From Rhodovastum sp963714255 (GTDB lineage: Bacteria > Pseudomonadota > Alphaproteobacteria > Acetobacterales > Acetobacteraceae), in the NCBI GenBank assembly GCA_963714255.1, contig CAVQNU010000013.1:1-64000 (forward strand): a stretch of DNA of 64,000 nt. The letters run 5' to 3'. Position 1 is the first letter of the stretch. Each line of letters begins with the position of its first letter. The position numbers and the translations under genes are program-made. Of this stretch, positions 51,394 to 60,377 are shown piece by piece. The notes under the pieces were generated by a model. That model made no database searches, was not told the DNA's origin, and saw only the letters and a program-made list of their open reading frames with translations.

Positions 51394-51680
51394 CGCTTCG
51401 GTTGCGCATGTGGCGTGTCCGGTCGAATGTCGGAAATGGGTGGGGCGCGGCCGTAGATGGCTCGCCGCTCCGGCGTCCGTTACGCGCCCATGGCGGTCGT
51501 TCGGGCGAACCACGGCGCTCCTCGAAAACGGACATCCCGCCACCCCGAGCCAAAGGGCTCCAATGGGTGGATTGCTGACTTTCGTACCCGGCCCGGTGCG
51601 GCATCAGCGCCGCATCGGGTCAGAGGGAAGCGCCTTGTTGTGGTAACCCAGACCCGCGCGGCTTAGCCGTGCAACGAAGC

Positions 51681-53126
51681 CTATTGTGTCGGCAAGAGCG
51701 TCGGCTGGGCTGCCTTCGTCACCGGCGGCGGATTCCACTTCCCGGTCAGGGCATCGCTCTTCGGCGCATAGAGCCGCATCGTGAGGTTGAACGGTCCCTT
51801 CGGTGCCGGCAGCCAGTTCGCCTCCTTGTCGGCACCTGGGTTAGCGTTCTGGAAGTAGAGATCGAGAGAGCCGTCTGGGTTGTGTTTGAGCGGCATCCAA
51901 CTACTGACCGCAAACCGGTTGAAGCTGTTCGGAACCTGGAAGCCTTCACTGTCATAGAGCGTGACAGACCAGAAGGCATTCACCGGTGGCGCGGCGTCCC
52001 TCTCGAAATGCAGAACATAGGCAGCCGCGCCATCCAGCGGCTTGCCTGTATCGTCTGCAAGGTTGAGCGGATAGATCGCGTCCTCTGGCAGGTTCGCGCC
52101 CAGGCCATACTGCGTGACGAGCGCGCGTTTCAGGTAGTAGTTGCCGTAGACGCCCATCGTGTCGGTGTTCATTGACCAGCCGTTTACGACGCGGGCCAGG
52201 GTAGCCACTTTCCACGCCATCAACTTCAAGGCGTCCTCGGGGGCGGTTTCCAGTCCGGCCTTGATTGCCGGATCAACCTTGTCGATGTCGAAGCTCCTGC
52301 CCCTCTCGATTCCGATCCGCTTCATCTGAGCAAGGATCGGTTGATCGGTGGCGTGTGGTGGTTGCAACTTGAGAATTTCGGCGGCGTAGGCGAAGAACTT
52401 GCCGGCTGGCATCGTATCGACCGTCGTTTTCGGCGGCGTCTTCATGTCAACGCCGGGATCGACGGTGCCGATCACCGGCTCGGCGGCTTTGCCCCAGCCC
52501 GACAGCGGCGTGATTTTTAGGCCTGCCTGAATCGCGTGAACGGCGTCGTAGTCAGGCGGACCGTCAGTCTTGGTCCGGCCGATAATCCAGACATACGGCG
52601 TGGGCGCGTCGATGCGACCAACGCCGTCAGGTAGCGAGCCGCGCCAATCCGGCGGCACCACGGCGTAATCGCCGGCGTGGGTTCCGGTGGTGCGCCAGCC
52701 CGGGGAGGCGAACACGTCGGTCCACATATCAAGCATCGGCAGCAGGTAGTAGCGCCCATGCGTATCCGGCACCGAGACGATCATCGGCTCCTTGGTCAGA
52801 TCGAGCCATGCACTGGAATACAGAGTGTCGAAGTTTGGTCGGACCACGACCTTCATGTCGGCCGGCGGGAATGCGCCGAGGCTGGCGAACGCATTCATCG
52901 GCGTGTGGATACCCTCGGGCTTGGCGACGTTGGTCAACTGCTTGCGCGTCACGTCCATCGTCACCAGGGAGTAGAAAAAGACGTAGGCCGTCACACCGAT
53001 GAAATGCGCATCCTGCTCGCTGATCGGGTCGGCCGCGCGCGCCACGGGAGACGGGCTGGCCGTGAGTGCGGTGCCCAGCAGGACGGGAAGGGCGACGCGA
53101 GCAATCAGGGTCGGTATCCTGGTCAT
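51681..53126 (-). CDS. DUF1254 domain-containing secreted protein
   Basis: 481 aa. A signal peptide is clear (LIARVALPVLLGTALTASPS). The DUF1254 domain starts near residue 45 (VTAYVFFYSLVTMDVTRKQL) with RPNFDTLYSSAWLDL. The C-terminal part, formerly DUF1214, has NAFWSVTLYDSEGF and GSLDLYFQN. Function is unknown, although such genes are common in soil and water proteobacteria. It is monocistronic; a 560-base spacer lies upstream. Confidence 0.9.
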   Translation of the reverse strand: MTRIPTLIARVALPVLLGTALTASPSPVARAADPISEQDAHFIGVTAYVFFYSLVTMDVTRKQLTNVAKPEGIHTPMNAFASLGAFPPADMKVVVRPNFDTLYSSAWLDLTKEPMIVSVPDTHGRYYLLPMLDMWTDVFASPGWRTTGTHAGDYAVVPPDWRGSLPDGVGRIDAPTPYVWIIGRTKTDGPPDYDAVHAIQAGLKITPLSGWGKAAEPVIGTVDPGVDMKTPPKTTVDTMPAGKFFAYAAEILKLQPPHATDQPILAQMKRIGIERGRSFDIDKVDPAIKAGLETAPEDALKLMAWKVATLARVVNGWSMNTDTMGVYGNYYLKRALVTQYGLGANLPEDAIYPLNLADDTGKPLDGAAAYVLHFERDAAPPVNAFWSVTLYDSEGFQVPNSFNRFAVSSWMPLKHNPDGSLDLYFQNANPGADKEANWLPAPKGPFNLTMRLYAPKSDALTGKWNPPPVTKAAQPTLLPTQ

Positions 53127-53667
53127 GGTGCATTCTCCCTGGTGCGGCCGACGCGGGTCGGTTGCCCCGCCCCGACAGGCGGTCCGGCAGGAACGTTAGC
53201 TCATGGCGGCGCGTGGCACCACGACGCAACCGTGACGCCCCGTCGCCGTCGTCATCACGGGACGGGTCACAACGCCTGCCATCGGCGTGTTGCAGCGCTG
53301 GGCCGCCAAGCGGCTCATCGGGGGAGTCCGCTTAGCGTCGACAGCGGACGTTCTCCTGCGCCAAAGCAATGTCCGGTTTCGTGCCAATTCGCTCGTGAGC
53401 AGACGGACAGCTTCCGGCCAAGATCGGTGTTTCGGCCGCCGACGGTAAAATTCCTAGGAGGGGCGAAAGCCGACATTCAGCAAGCGTAGGGCGGATAAGC
53501 GTAGCGTCATCCGCCAACGCAAGCCCCCGTTTGCAGGCGTTTCTGGATCAGGCGCGATGCCGCAATGTGTCATCGCCGTTCTATTGCTTCCCATAGCTCG
53601 TTGCCGACACCGAGGAAATCGCTGGTTGCGACGGCGGATGGCGCTCCGCTTATCCGCCCCACGCGGG
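53127..53667. other. Gene-free spacer holding an inverted-repeat pair
   Basis: No credible gene. It is the leader of the DUF1254 gene on one side and the tail of the dipeptidase-like gene on the other. It includes two inverted copies of a ~32-base GGCGGATAAGCG-type motif at 53487-53518 and 53629-53661. Confidence 0.5.
53487..53661. repeat. Small inverted-repeat element (GCGGATAAGCG ends)
   Basis: Left end GTAGGGCGGATAAGCGTAGC and right end, inverted, GGGGCGGATAAGCGGAGC. Each end is also an imperfect palindrome (GGCGGAT...ATCCGCC). About 110 bases lie between the two ends with no coding frame. It resembles a miniature inverted-repeat or REP-pair unit and is unrelated to the main repeat family. 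Confidence 0.55.
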
Positions 53668-55011
53668 CTACGCAGGCTCCTCGTCGCCTACGCCATGCTG
53701 GCCGCGAACACGCGTGCGTAATTGCCGCCGAGCAGCTTGCGGAACGTCATCCGGTCCGAAGCCGGCGGCCAGCAGGGCCGTCGTCAGGCCGGGAAGCTGG
53801 GCATAGCTGTCGAAGGTCGCCGGTCCGACCAGCCCCAGCGAATCCGTGCCGAGACCGACATGGTCTACCCCCGCCACGGCCGCCATGCGCGCCATGCCGC
53901 CCGCCAACGCGGCCATATCGGGGAAGATCTCCGCCACCGGCCAGATCCCGATCATTCCGCCGGTTCCGGCGACCAGCCGCGCATGTTCCGGCGTGATCAG
54001 GCGGGTGTAGGGGCGCGGGCGGGTGGTGAGCGAGGTGTGCGACAGCACCAGCGGCTTCGTCGTGACCTCGGCGGCACGACGCACCAGATCAAGCGTTCCA
54101 TGCGCCACGTCCACGACAATGCCGCGGGCATTGCAGCGCCGGATCACCTCTGCGCCGACATCGGTCAGGCCGCCATGCACGGGATTCTCGGTCTGAATGT
54201 CGCCGAGTTCGTTGATCCGGTAGTGGGTCAGCTGGAGGTGGCGAAGCTGCCAGCGTTCATAGGCTTCGTCCACGCGATCGGGATTGCCCTCGAGGAAATC
54301 GCCGCCCTCGGCCGCCACGACCACGCAGGGCCGGGCGGCCCGGGCCGCATGCAGCCCCGCGGCGTCGGTCACGATTGTCAGGGACTGCGCGCGCGCAAGG
54401 GCATGCAGGCGCGCGAACGCCAGCTGCGCGTAAGCATAAAGTTCACCTGGCGCAGGGGTCCTGAACGGGTGGATGCGGCGATCCGCCATGACCCGATGCG
54501 TCGGCGAATCGGAAACGATGGCAAGGCAAACAACCGCCAGTCCGCCTTGCCGCATCGGATCGGCAACCGGCGTGAACGGCGCGTTCGACCTCACATGGAG
54601 CAGCTTGCCCGCATGCGAATGCACGTCGACCGTGGCCACGTCGGCGGTCACGTTCTGCGCATCGACCGCCGGCGCCGCGGCGGCCAGGCAGAGCAACGCA
54701 GGCGTTGCCAGCAATCCCCTGCGTTGCAACCCGCGCCACACCGGCCGTGCGTCACACAGGTGCCAGATGCCATCGATTTGTTGGAGTGTCCCCTCCAGCA
54801 TCACCGGGCCACTGCCGGGGTGGGTTGCCGCAGCCACCTGCACGCGCGCGATGGCCGGGCCGGGCAGGCAGCCCGCACAGCAGGGCGGCTCCGCGACCAT
54901 CACCCGGCGGCCGGCAAAGTCGGGAGCGCAAAGCCATCCCTCCAACCGCACTTTCTGGCCGGCGAACGCCAAGGCGTGACCGGTTGCGAGAGCCTCCCAA
55001 CTGAGTTTCAT
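53668..55011 (-). CDS. Membrane dipeptidase-like (M19) protein with extra N-terminal domain
   Basis: As read, 447 aa. Residues 1-90 form a small beta-rich domain (GQKVRLEGWLCAPDF, then PPCCAGCLPGP) similar to DUF3299-type OB folds. Residues 91-118 look like a Tat-type signal, VWRGLQRRGLLATPALLCLA. From ~125 on it is M19 renal-dipeptidase-like: VDVHSHAG, EGGDFLEGN, VDVAHGTLDL, LSHTSL and GLGTDSLG. A GTG at 54741 could start the peptidase alone. Near 53744 an extra base shifts the end: the other frame gives DVRKLLGGNYARVFAASMA and stops at 53688 (440 aa). No near neighbour explains its substrate. Confidence 0.8.
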   Translation of the reverse strand: MKLSWEALATGHALAFAGQKVRLEGWLCAPDFAGRRVMVAEPPCCAGCLPGPAIARVQVAAATHPGSGPVMLEGTLQQIDGIWHLCDARPVWRGLQRRGLLATPALLCLAAAAPAVDAQNVTADVATVDVHSHAGKLLHVRSNAPFTPVADPMRQGGLAVVCLAIVSDSPTHRVMADRRIHPFRTPAPGELYAYAQLAFARLHALARAQSLTIVTDAAGLHAARAARPCVVVAAEGGDFLEGNPDRVDEAYERWQLRHLQLTHYRINELGDIQTENPVHGGLTDVGAEVIRRCNARGIVVDVAHGTLDLVRRAAEVTTKPLVLSHTSLTTRPRPYTRLITPEHARLVAGTGGMIGIWPVAEIFPDMAALAGGMARMAAVAGVDHVGLGTDSLGLVGPATFDSYAQLPGLTTALLAAGFGPDDVPQAARRQLRTRVRGQHGVGDEEPA

Positions 55012-55196
55012 CGCATTGACCCTTGCCTCGGCATGGCGCCGGCTCCCCTGTCATTGGAGACGCAGCTTTTTGAAGGTCGCCTTCAGGTTGAAAGCCGATA
55101 TTCAGCCGGATGCATCACCGCCCCCCAGGGTTGCCCCCAGCCGGCCCGTGCTCTAAAGCGCCGCGCCACGCCCCCACGCACCCAAAGGAGCCTTCC

Positions 55197-55619
55197 ATGG
55201 CGACCGAGCGCACCCTGTCCATCATCAAGCCGGACGCCACACGGCGCAACCTGACCGGGAAAATCAACGCCAAGTTCGAGGAAGCCGGCCTGCGCATCGT
55301 CGCGCAGAAGCGCCTGCAACTCTCGCTCGTCCAGGCGGAGGCGTTCTACGGCGTGCACCGCGAGCGCGGCTTCTTCCGCGACCTGGTGACCTTCATGGTC
55401 TCCGGCCCGGTGGTGGTGCAGGTGCTGGAAGGCGAGGGCGCCGTCGCGCGCAACCGCGAAATCATGGGCGCGACCAACCCGGCCAACGCGGCCCCCGGCA
55501 CGATCCGCCGCGAGTTCGCCGAGAATATCGAAGCCAATTCGGTGCACGGCTCAGACAGCACCGAGAACGCGGCGACTGAAATCGCGTTTTTCTTCGCCGG
55601 GATCGAGATCGTCGGGTAA
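55197..55619 (+). CDS. ndk: Nucleoside diphosphate kinase
   Basis: 140 aa, standard length. The catalytic histidine is H117 in NSVHGSDSTENAATEIAFFF, and IIKPDATRRNL near the start is the signature. Transfers phosphate from ATP to other nucleoside diphosphates. AAAGGAG lies 7 bases before the ATG. A 16-bp perfect hairpin follows at 55644-55680. Confidence 0.97.
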   Translation: MATERTLSIIKPDATRRNLTGKINAKFEEAGLRIVAQKRLQLSLVQAEAFYGVHRERGFFRDLVTFMVSGPVVVQVLEGEGAVARNREIMGATNPANAAPGTIRREFAENIEANSVHGSDSTENAATEIAFFFAGIEIVG

Positions 55620-55643
55620 CGGGAACGTTGCCGTAGCGGAGGG

Positions 55644-55680
55644 TCCTTCTCCCCCTCCCCTTGAGGGAGGGGGAGAAGGA
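55644..55680. terminator. Hairpin after ndk
   Basis: TCCTTCTCCCCCTCCC pairs perfectly with GGGAGGGGGAGAAGGA around a CTTGA loop. It lies 25 bases after the ndk stop. There is no T-run, but location and stability suit an ndk terminator. Confidence 0.6.
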
Positions 55681-55762
55681 AGGCCGGGCCACCGCCCGCC
55701 CCGATCGGGCCGGGTTCGCCCGTGAACATACATTGACAACGGTCTGCCGGGGCGGTGGTGGC

Positions 55763-56044
55763 ATGCGCAAGGAAAGACGCTGGCTGGTGGTGGCCGAAGA
55801 CGGTCATCATTCGACAATCGGGATCCGCACCGACCCGTCGCCGGAGGAAATCCGCTCGCTCGGAGACTCCCTGGACTCCGCCGGCATGGCGGCGTGGCTG
55901 GTGGTGTCCGAGGGCGGCTATGACGACGCGGGCGTCGTGACCCTGCTCATGGTGCGCCGCATCACGAGCCGCGACGGCAACTGGGCCGATGCCGAGCGGC
56001 GATGGCATGAACGCCGCGCCAAAAAGCTGGAGACATCGGGCTGA
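55763..56044 (+). CDS. Hypothetical protein, 93 aa
   Basis: I do not name a family. The sequence is compact and plausible: MRKERRWLVVAEDGHHSTIG, then AAWLVVSEGGYDDAGVVTLL, and a charged C-terminus. Acidic and aromatic content suggests a small soluble protein. Start at the ATG at 55763; a GGGGCGGTGG run precedes it rather than a clean ribosome site. It ends 27 bases before the purN stop, converging with it. Confidence 0.6.
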   Translation: MRKERRWLVVAEDGHHSTIGIRTDPSPEEIRSLGDSLDSAGMAAWLVVSEGGYDDAGVVTLLMVRRITSRDGNWADAERRWHERRAKKLETSG

Positions 56045-56071
56045 CGGTCGTGTCGCCCCATCGAAAGGCGC

Positions 56072-56710
56072 TCAGAAACCGCACTCCAGCGGCGGCAAGG
56101 GGTTGACCAGCGCCGCCCCAGGGGCGGGCAGCGCGGCCGTGCCGTCGATGAAACCCCGCAGGGCGAGCGGATATAAACGATGCTCCTGTGTCAGCACCCG
56201 CGCCGCCAGCGCCGCCTCGTTATCGCCCGGCAGCACCGGCACGGCGGCCTGGGCGAGGATCGGCCCCTCATCCATCGCCTCGGTGACCAGATGCACCGTG
56301 CAGCCGTGCAGCTTCACCCCGGCGGCAAGCGCCCGCGCATGCGTGTCCAGGCCCGGAAACGCCGGCAGCAGGCTGGGGTGGATGTTCAGCATCCGGTCCG
56401 CGTAGCGACCCACCAGGAACGGCGTCAGCAGCCGCATGTAGCCGGCCAGGCAAACGATCTCGACCCCGGCCGCGTCCAGCGCCTCGGCCAGCGCCGCCTC
56501 ATGCGCGGCGCGGTCGCGCCGGAATTTGCGGTGGTCGACGCTGGCGGCGGCGATGCCGGACGCGCGCGCGATCTCCAGCCCCGGCGCGTCCGGATTGTTC
56601 GACAGCACCAGCGCCACCTCGGCGGGATAGCCCGGCCCGGCCGCGGCGCGCAGCAGGGCTTCCATGTTGGAGCCGCGGCCGGAGATCAGGATCCCGACGC
56701 GGCGCCTCAC
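56072..56710 (-). CDS. purN: Phosphoribosylglycinamide formyltransferase
   Basis: 212 aa. Adds formyl to GAR in purine synthesis. The start has VGILISGRGSNMEALLRAA; the catalytic region holds NIHPSLLPAFPGLDTHARAL with its histidine, and the VHLVTEAMDEGPILAQA block. The start overlaps the purM stop by four bases (56707-56710), so it is translated with purM. Confidence 0.96.
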   Translation of the reverse strand: MRRRVGILISGRGSNMEALLRAAAGPGYPAEVALVLSNNPDAPGLEIARASGIAAASVDHRKFRRDRAAHEAALAEALDAAGVEIVCLAGYMRLLTPFLVGRYADRMLNIHPSLLPAFPGLDTHARALAAGVKLHGCTVHLVTEAMDEGPILAQAAVPVLPGDNEAALAARVLTQEHRLYPLALRGFIDGTAALPAPGAALVNPLPPLECGF

Positions 56711-57762
56711 GCCAGCCAGTCCGCCGGCAGGGCGATGCTGGTCTGCGGTTCGGCATCCGCCGCGGCGGCCTCGATGCGGCCGATGGCGAACACGGTCTCG
56801 CCCGCGGCTTCCAGCACGGCGCGGGCGGCGCCGGGCTCGGCGGTCACCACCGCCATGCCGATGCCGCAGTTGAACACCCGCAGCATCTCCTCGGGCGCAA
56901 CGGCGCCGGTGCGGGCGAGCCAGCCGAACACCGGCGGCAGCGGCCAGGTGGCGGCATCGAGCACGGCGCGCGTGCCCGCCGGCAGCACCCGGGGCAGGTT
57001 GCCGGGCAGGCCGCCGCCGGTGACGTGGGCGGCCGCCTTCATCAGCCCGGCGCGGTGCAGCGCCAGCAGCGAGCGCACATAAATCCGCGTCGGCGCCAGC
57101 AGCGCGTCCCCAAGCGTAACACCCTCGGCGAAGGGTGCGGGCGTCGCCCAGCCGGCATCGGTGGCATCGACGATGCGGCGCACCAGCGAAAACCCGTTGG
57201 AATGCACGCCGCTGCTGGCCAGGCCGAGCACCGTGTCGCCCGGCGCCACCCCGTGCGGCAGCAGCGTGCCGCGCTCGGCGGCGCCGACGGCGAAGCCGGC
57301 GAGGTCATAGTCGCCGGCGCCGTACATGCCGGGCATTTCCGCGGTTTCGCCGCCGGCGAGCGCGCAGCCGGCGAGGCGGCAGCCCTGGGCGATGCCGGCG
57401 ATGACCCGCGCGGCCTGCTCCACCGAAAGCCGGCCGGTGGCAAAATAATCCAGGAAAAACAGCGGCTCGGCCCCTTGCACCACCAGGTCGTTGACGCACA
57501 TGGCAACCAGGTCGATGCCGACGCTGTCGTGCCGGCCGGTGTCGATGGCGATGCGCAGCTTGGTGCCTACACCGTCGGTGGACGAAACCAGCACCGGGTC
57601 GCGGAAGCCGGCGGCGCGCGGGTCGAACAGCGCGCCGAAGCCGCCGATGCCGCCGAGCACGCCGGGGCGGGCGGTGGCGCGGGCAAGGGGCTTGATGCGC
57701 TCGACCAGCGAGTCGCCCGCGTCGATGTCCACGCCGGAAGCGCGATAGGTCATGCTTGCCAT
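56707..57762 (-). CDS. purM: Phosphoribosylformylglycinamidine cyclo-ligase
   Basis: 351 aa. Forms AIR from FGAM. It starts MASMTYRASGVDIDAGD; VSSTDGVGTKLRIAIDTGRH and GCALAGGETAEMPGMYGAGD are family marks. I prefer the ATG at 57762, with GAGG upstream, over the ATG at 57753. The frame is open further upstream (to 58386) but there it is antisense to the next gene. Confidence 0.96.
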   Translation of the reverse strand: MASMTYRASGVDIDAGDSLVERIKPLARATARPGVLGGIGGFGALFDPRAAGFRDPVLVSSTDGVGTKLRIAIDTGRHDSVGIDLVAMCVNDLVVQGAEPLFFLDYFATGRLSVEQAARVIAGIAQGCRLAGCALAGGETAEMPGMYGAGDYDLAGFAVGAAERGTLLPHGVAPGDTVLGLASSGVHSNGFSLVRRIVDATDAGWATPAPFAEGVTLGDALLAPTRIYVRSLLALHRAGLMKAAAHVTGGGLPGNLPRVLPAGTRAVLDAATWPLPPVFGWLARTGAVAPEEMLRVFNCGIGMAVVTAEPGAARAVLEAAGETVFAIGRIEAAAADAEPQTSIALPADWLA

Positions 57763-57868
57763 GCCGGACCTCGATATGATGCAGCCATGACCATGCGAAT
57801 CATGACAAGGTGGGGACGCGCAAGGAACCATAGCGCCTACCGCGGCGCAACCGCCGGTGGGGGCGGCG

Positions 57869-58435
57869 ATGCCTGAAGGCGCGCCGTTGCCGGCTCCGGC
57901 GGGACATCCGGTGATCAACCTGCCCAACGTGATCACCTTCGCGCGGCTCTGTGCCGTGCCGGCTTCGGTATGGCTGGTGCTGCGCGACCAGTTCGCCGCG
58001 TCGTTCTGGCTGTTCGTGGCGGCGAGCGCGTCGGACGCGCTGGACGGGTGGCTGGCGCGTCGCCGGGGCCCGACCGTGGTGGGCACGGTGCTCGACCCGG
58101 TCGCGGACAAGCTTTTGCTGGTGTCGATGTACGTCACCCTGGCGGCGGTGCACCATCTGGCGGACTGGCTGGCGATCCTGGTGGTGTTTCGCGACCTGGT
58201 GATCGTCGGCGGCGTGCTGGTGCTCGGGGTGAGCGGCCAGAAGGTGGCGATCCGGCCGCTGCTGGTTTCCAAGCTGAACACATTGCTGCAGCTTCTGCTG
58301 GTCGGGCTGGTCCTGGCGATGGTGGCGATGGGATGGCAATGGCCGCTGCTGACGCTGGCGCTGAGCTGGGTGGTGGCGGCAAGCACGCTGGCTTCGGGGG
58401 GCGCTTATGTGTGGATGGCGGCGCGGGCACGATGA
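57869..58435 (+). CDS. CDP-alcohol phosphatidyltransferase (PgsA-like)
   Basis: 188 aa with the CDP-alcohol motif DALDGWLARRRGPTVVGTVL then DPVADK (D-G-x2-A-R...G-x3-D-x3-D) near residue 55. About four hydrophobic segments. Members make phosphatidylglycerol phosphate or cardiolipin precursors. The ATG at 57869 has a GGGGG run upstream; a GTG at 57857 would add four residues. It overlaps the next gene and diverges from purM. Confidence 0.92.
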   Translation: MPEGAPLPAPAGHPVINLPNVITFARLCAVPASVWLVLRDQFAASFWLFVAASASDALDGWLARRRGPTVVGTVLDPVADKLLLVSMYVTLAAVHHLADWLAILVVFRDLVIVGGVLVLGVSGQKVAIRPLLVSKLNTLLQLLLVGLVLAMVAMGWQWPLLTLALSWVVAASTLASGGAYVWMAARAR

Positions 58436-59610
58436 GTGCACCGTTCGCGTCCCCACCGCGCCTGCCCGAACACGCACGCGGCGAGCGCAACGGGGCCGAA
58501 CGGAATGGGGCGGAGACTGGGCGCGCCACCACCCGCATGCAACGGCTGGCGATCCTGGCCGCCCTGCTGGTGGGCGGCTGGGTGTCGCTGCAACTGTTCG
58601 CCTCGGTGCTGCTGCCGTTCGTGGCGGCGGCGGGGACGGCCTATTTTCTCGACCCCCCGGCCCGGCGGCTGACCCGTGCGGGGGTGCCGCGCGGGGTGGC
58701 GGCGCTGCTCATGATCGTGGCGCTGCTGGCGGTCGCGCTGGTGTTCGCGCTGCTGCTCTATCCGCTCATTCTGGCGCAGATCGGCATCCTGATCACCCGG
58801 CTGCCCAACTATGTCGGCGCCATCCGCGGCTTCGCCACCGAGGTGATCGCGCATCTGCAGGAACGTCTGGGGCCGGAATTCGTCGACGCGAAGCTGCGCG
58901 ACCTGGTGGCCGGGCAGGCGGGCACGATGCTGTCGGTGCTGGTCACCGCGATCAGCCGGCTGATCGGCGGCAGCTTCGCGCTGTTCAACGTGGCGACGCT
59001 GCTGCTGGTCACGCCGGTGGTGGCGTTCTACCTGCTGCGCGACTGGCCGGATCTGGTGGCGCGCATCGACGGCTGGCTGCCGCGCCGCTACGCGGGCGTG
59101 CTGCGCGCGCAGGCGCGGGAAGTGGACCGCATTCTGTCGGCCTGGCTGCGCGGGCAGGCGTTCTGCTGCATTGTGCTGGCGCTGTTCTATGCCGTCGCGC
59201 TGTCGCTGGCGGGGCTCGATCTCGGCCTGATCGTCGGGCTGTCGGCGGGGGTGCTGTCGTTCATCCCGTATGTGGGCAGCATCACCGGGGCGGTGACCTC
59301 GATCGGCCTGGCGCTGGCGCAGTTTCCCACCTGGACCGAGGTGCTGATCGTGGTGGGGGTGTTCGTCGCCGGCCAGACGCTGGAGGGGTATGTCATCTAT
59401 CCGCGCTTTCTGGGCGACCGGGTGGAACTGCACGCGGTGTGGGTGATTTTCGCGCTGTTCGCCGGCGGGGCGGCGTTTGGCTTCCTCGGCGTGCTGCTGG
59501 CGGTGCCGATGGCGGCGGTCATCGGCGTGCTGTGCCGGTTCTGGCTGCACCGCTATCTGCAGAGCCCGCTCTACCTCGAATTGCCGTCGCACCAGGAGGG
59601 CGAGCCCTGA
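58432..59610 (+). CDS. AI-2E/PerM family transporter
   Basis: 392 aa membrane protein with about eight segments. Features of the family are the N-terminal pair (AILAALLVGGWVSLQLFASV), the soluble middle, and the C-terminal GLSAGVLSFIPYVGSITGAV then YVIYPRFLGDRVELHAVWVI. The ATG overlaps the upstream stop (ATGAG). Cargo is not known; the name comes from the TqsA branch. In this alphaproteobacterial gene order it precedes the DnaA-like gene. Confidence 0.92.
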   Translation: MSAPFASPPRLPEHARGERNGAERNGAETGRATTRMQRLAILAALLVGGWVSLQLFASVLLPFVAAAGTAYFLDPPARRLTRAGVPRGVAALLMIVALLAVALVFALLLYPLILAQIGILITRLPNYVGAIRGFATEVIAHLQERLGPEFVDAKLRDLVAGQAGTMLSVLVTAISRLIGGSFALFNVATLLLVTPVVAFYLLRDWPDLVARIDGWLPRRYAGVLRAQAREVDRILSAWLRGQAFCCIVLALFYAVALSLAGLDLGLIVGLSAGVLSFIPYVGSITGAVTSIGLALAQFPTWTEVLIVVGVFVAGQTLEGYVIYPRFLGDRVELHAVWVIFALFAGGAAFGFLGVLLAVPMAAVIGVLCRFWLHRYLQSPLYLELPSHQEGEP

Positions 59611-59636
59611 GCGGCGCCGGGCCGGCCAACTCCGTT

Positions 59637-60368
59637 TTGGCGCCGCGCCAGCTGGCGCTGCCGTTCCCGCACGCGCCGCATTACCGGGCGTACGAGTTCC
59701 TCGCCGCCGCCTCGAATGCCGAAGCGCTGGAATGGCTGCACAATACGGCAACCTGGCCGAGTGGCCGGCTGGCGCTGTGGGGGCCGGAAGGGTGCGGCAA
59801 GACCCATTTGCTGCATCTCTGGGCCGAGCAGCAGCGGGCGGAACTGCTGGCGGGTCCGCTGCTGGCGATGCGTCCGCCCGCGGGGCCGGTTGCGGTCGAT
59901 GACGCCGATGCCGCCCCCGAGCGGCCGCTGCTGCATTTGCTGAACGCCGCCGGCGAGGCCGGGCTGCCGGTGCTGCTGGCCGGGCGGGCGGCGCCGGCAC
60001 GATGGCGAGCCGAACTGCCCGACCTGGCCAGCCGGCTGCGCGCCACCACCGCCGTGCGCATCGGCCCGGCCGAGGATGAGCTGCTGCGCCGCCTGCTGAT
60101 GCGGCTGCTGGCCGAGCGGCAACTGGCGGTGGCCGAGCCGTTGCAGGACTGGCTGCGGCTGCGCCTGCCGCGCTCGCAAGGGGCGATCCGCGAGGCGGTG
60201 GCGCGACTGGACCGCGCCGCGCTGGCGGGCGGCGGACCGGTCACCCGGGCGATCGCCCAGGCCGTGGTCGCCGGGCTGCAAGGGGAGCAGCCGGGTGCAT
60301 TGCCGGCCGATGACGTTTTGCTCCAAGGTGGCATAACCGCCTCCCGCGAGGCTGACAGGCTCCTGTAG
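59637..60368 (+). CDS. DnaA-like ATPase (HdaA-type replication regulator)
   Basis: Protein of ~243 aa with the DnaA AAA+ domain but no DNA-binding domain IV. It has APRQLALPFPHAPHYRAYEF, Walker A GPEGCGKTHLLHLW, and DDADAAPERPLLHLLNAAGE. It most likely is HdaA, which inactivates DnaA with the sliding clamp; QLALPF is the clamp-binding motif. No ATG or GTG is near. A CTG at 59607 overlaps the upstream stop (CTGA) and has AGGAGGG seven bases before it; a TTG at 59637 is the other option and is used here. Confidence 0.88.
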   Translation: MAPRQLALPFPHAPHYRAYEFLAAASNAEALEWLHNTATWPSGRLALWGPEGCGKTHLLHLWAEQQRAELLAGPLLAMRPPAGPVAVDDADAAPERPLLHLLNAAGEAGLPVLLAGRAAPARWRAELPDLASRLRATTAVRIGPAEDELLRRLLMRLLAERQLAVAEPLQDWLRLRLPRSQGAIREAVARLDRAALAGGGPVTRAIAQAVVAGLQGEQPGALPADDVLLQGGITASREADRLL

Positions 60369-60377
60369 GATCACGCC

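Larger units (their letters stand above)
50984..51680. other. 697-base gene-free region with FNR box and half repeat
   Basis: No coding frame I can support. It contains an FNR-like palindrome at 51205-51218 and half a repeat element at 51321-51393. The 5' part is G-rich and short-tandem-like (GGGGAGGGGGAGGCGGGG near 51003). The left half is the likely pnt leader; the right half is downstream of the DUF1254 gene. Confidence 0.5.

Noticed and set aside
50984..51680. Several open frames of 80-150 codons in the pnt leader
   Set aside because: They read through the half repeat and G-rich tracts, with no conserved features and no ribosome sites.
58407..59606. Upstream extension of the DnaA-like frame to 58407
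   Set aside because: It is the out-of-frame shadow of the AI-2E transporter gene, rich in Arg/Gly/Ala, with no recognisable domain.
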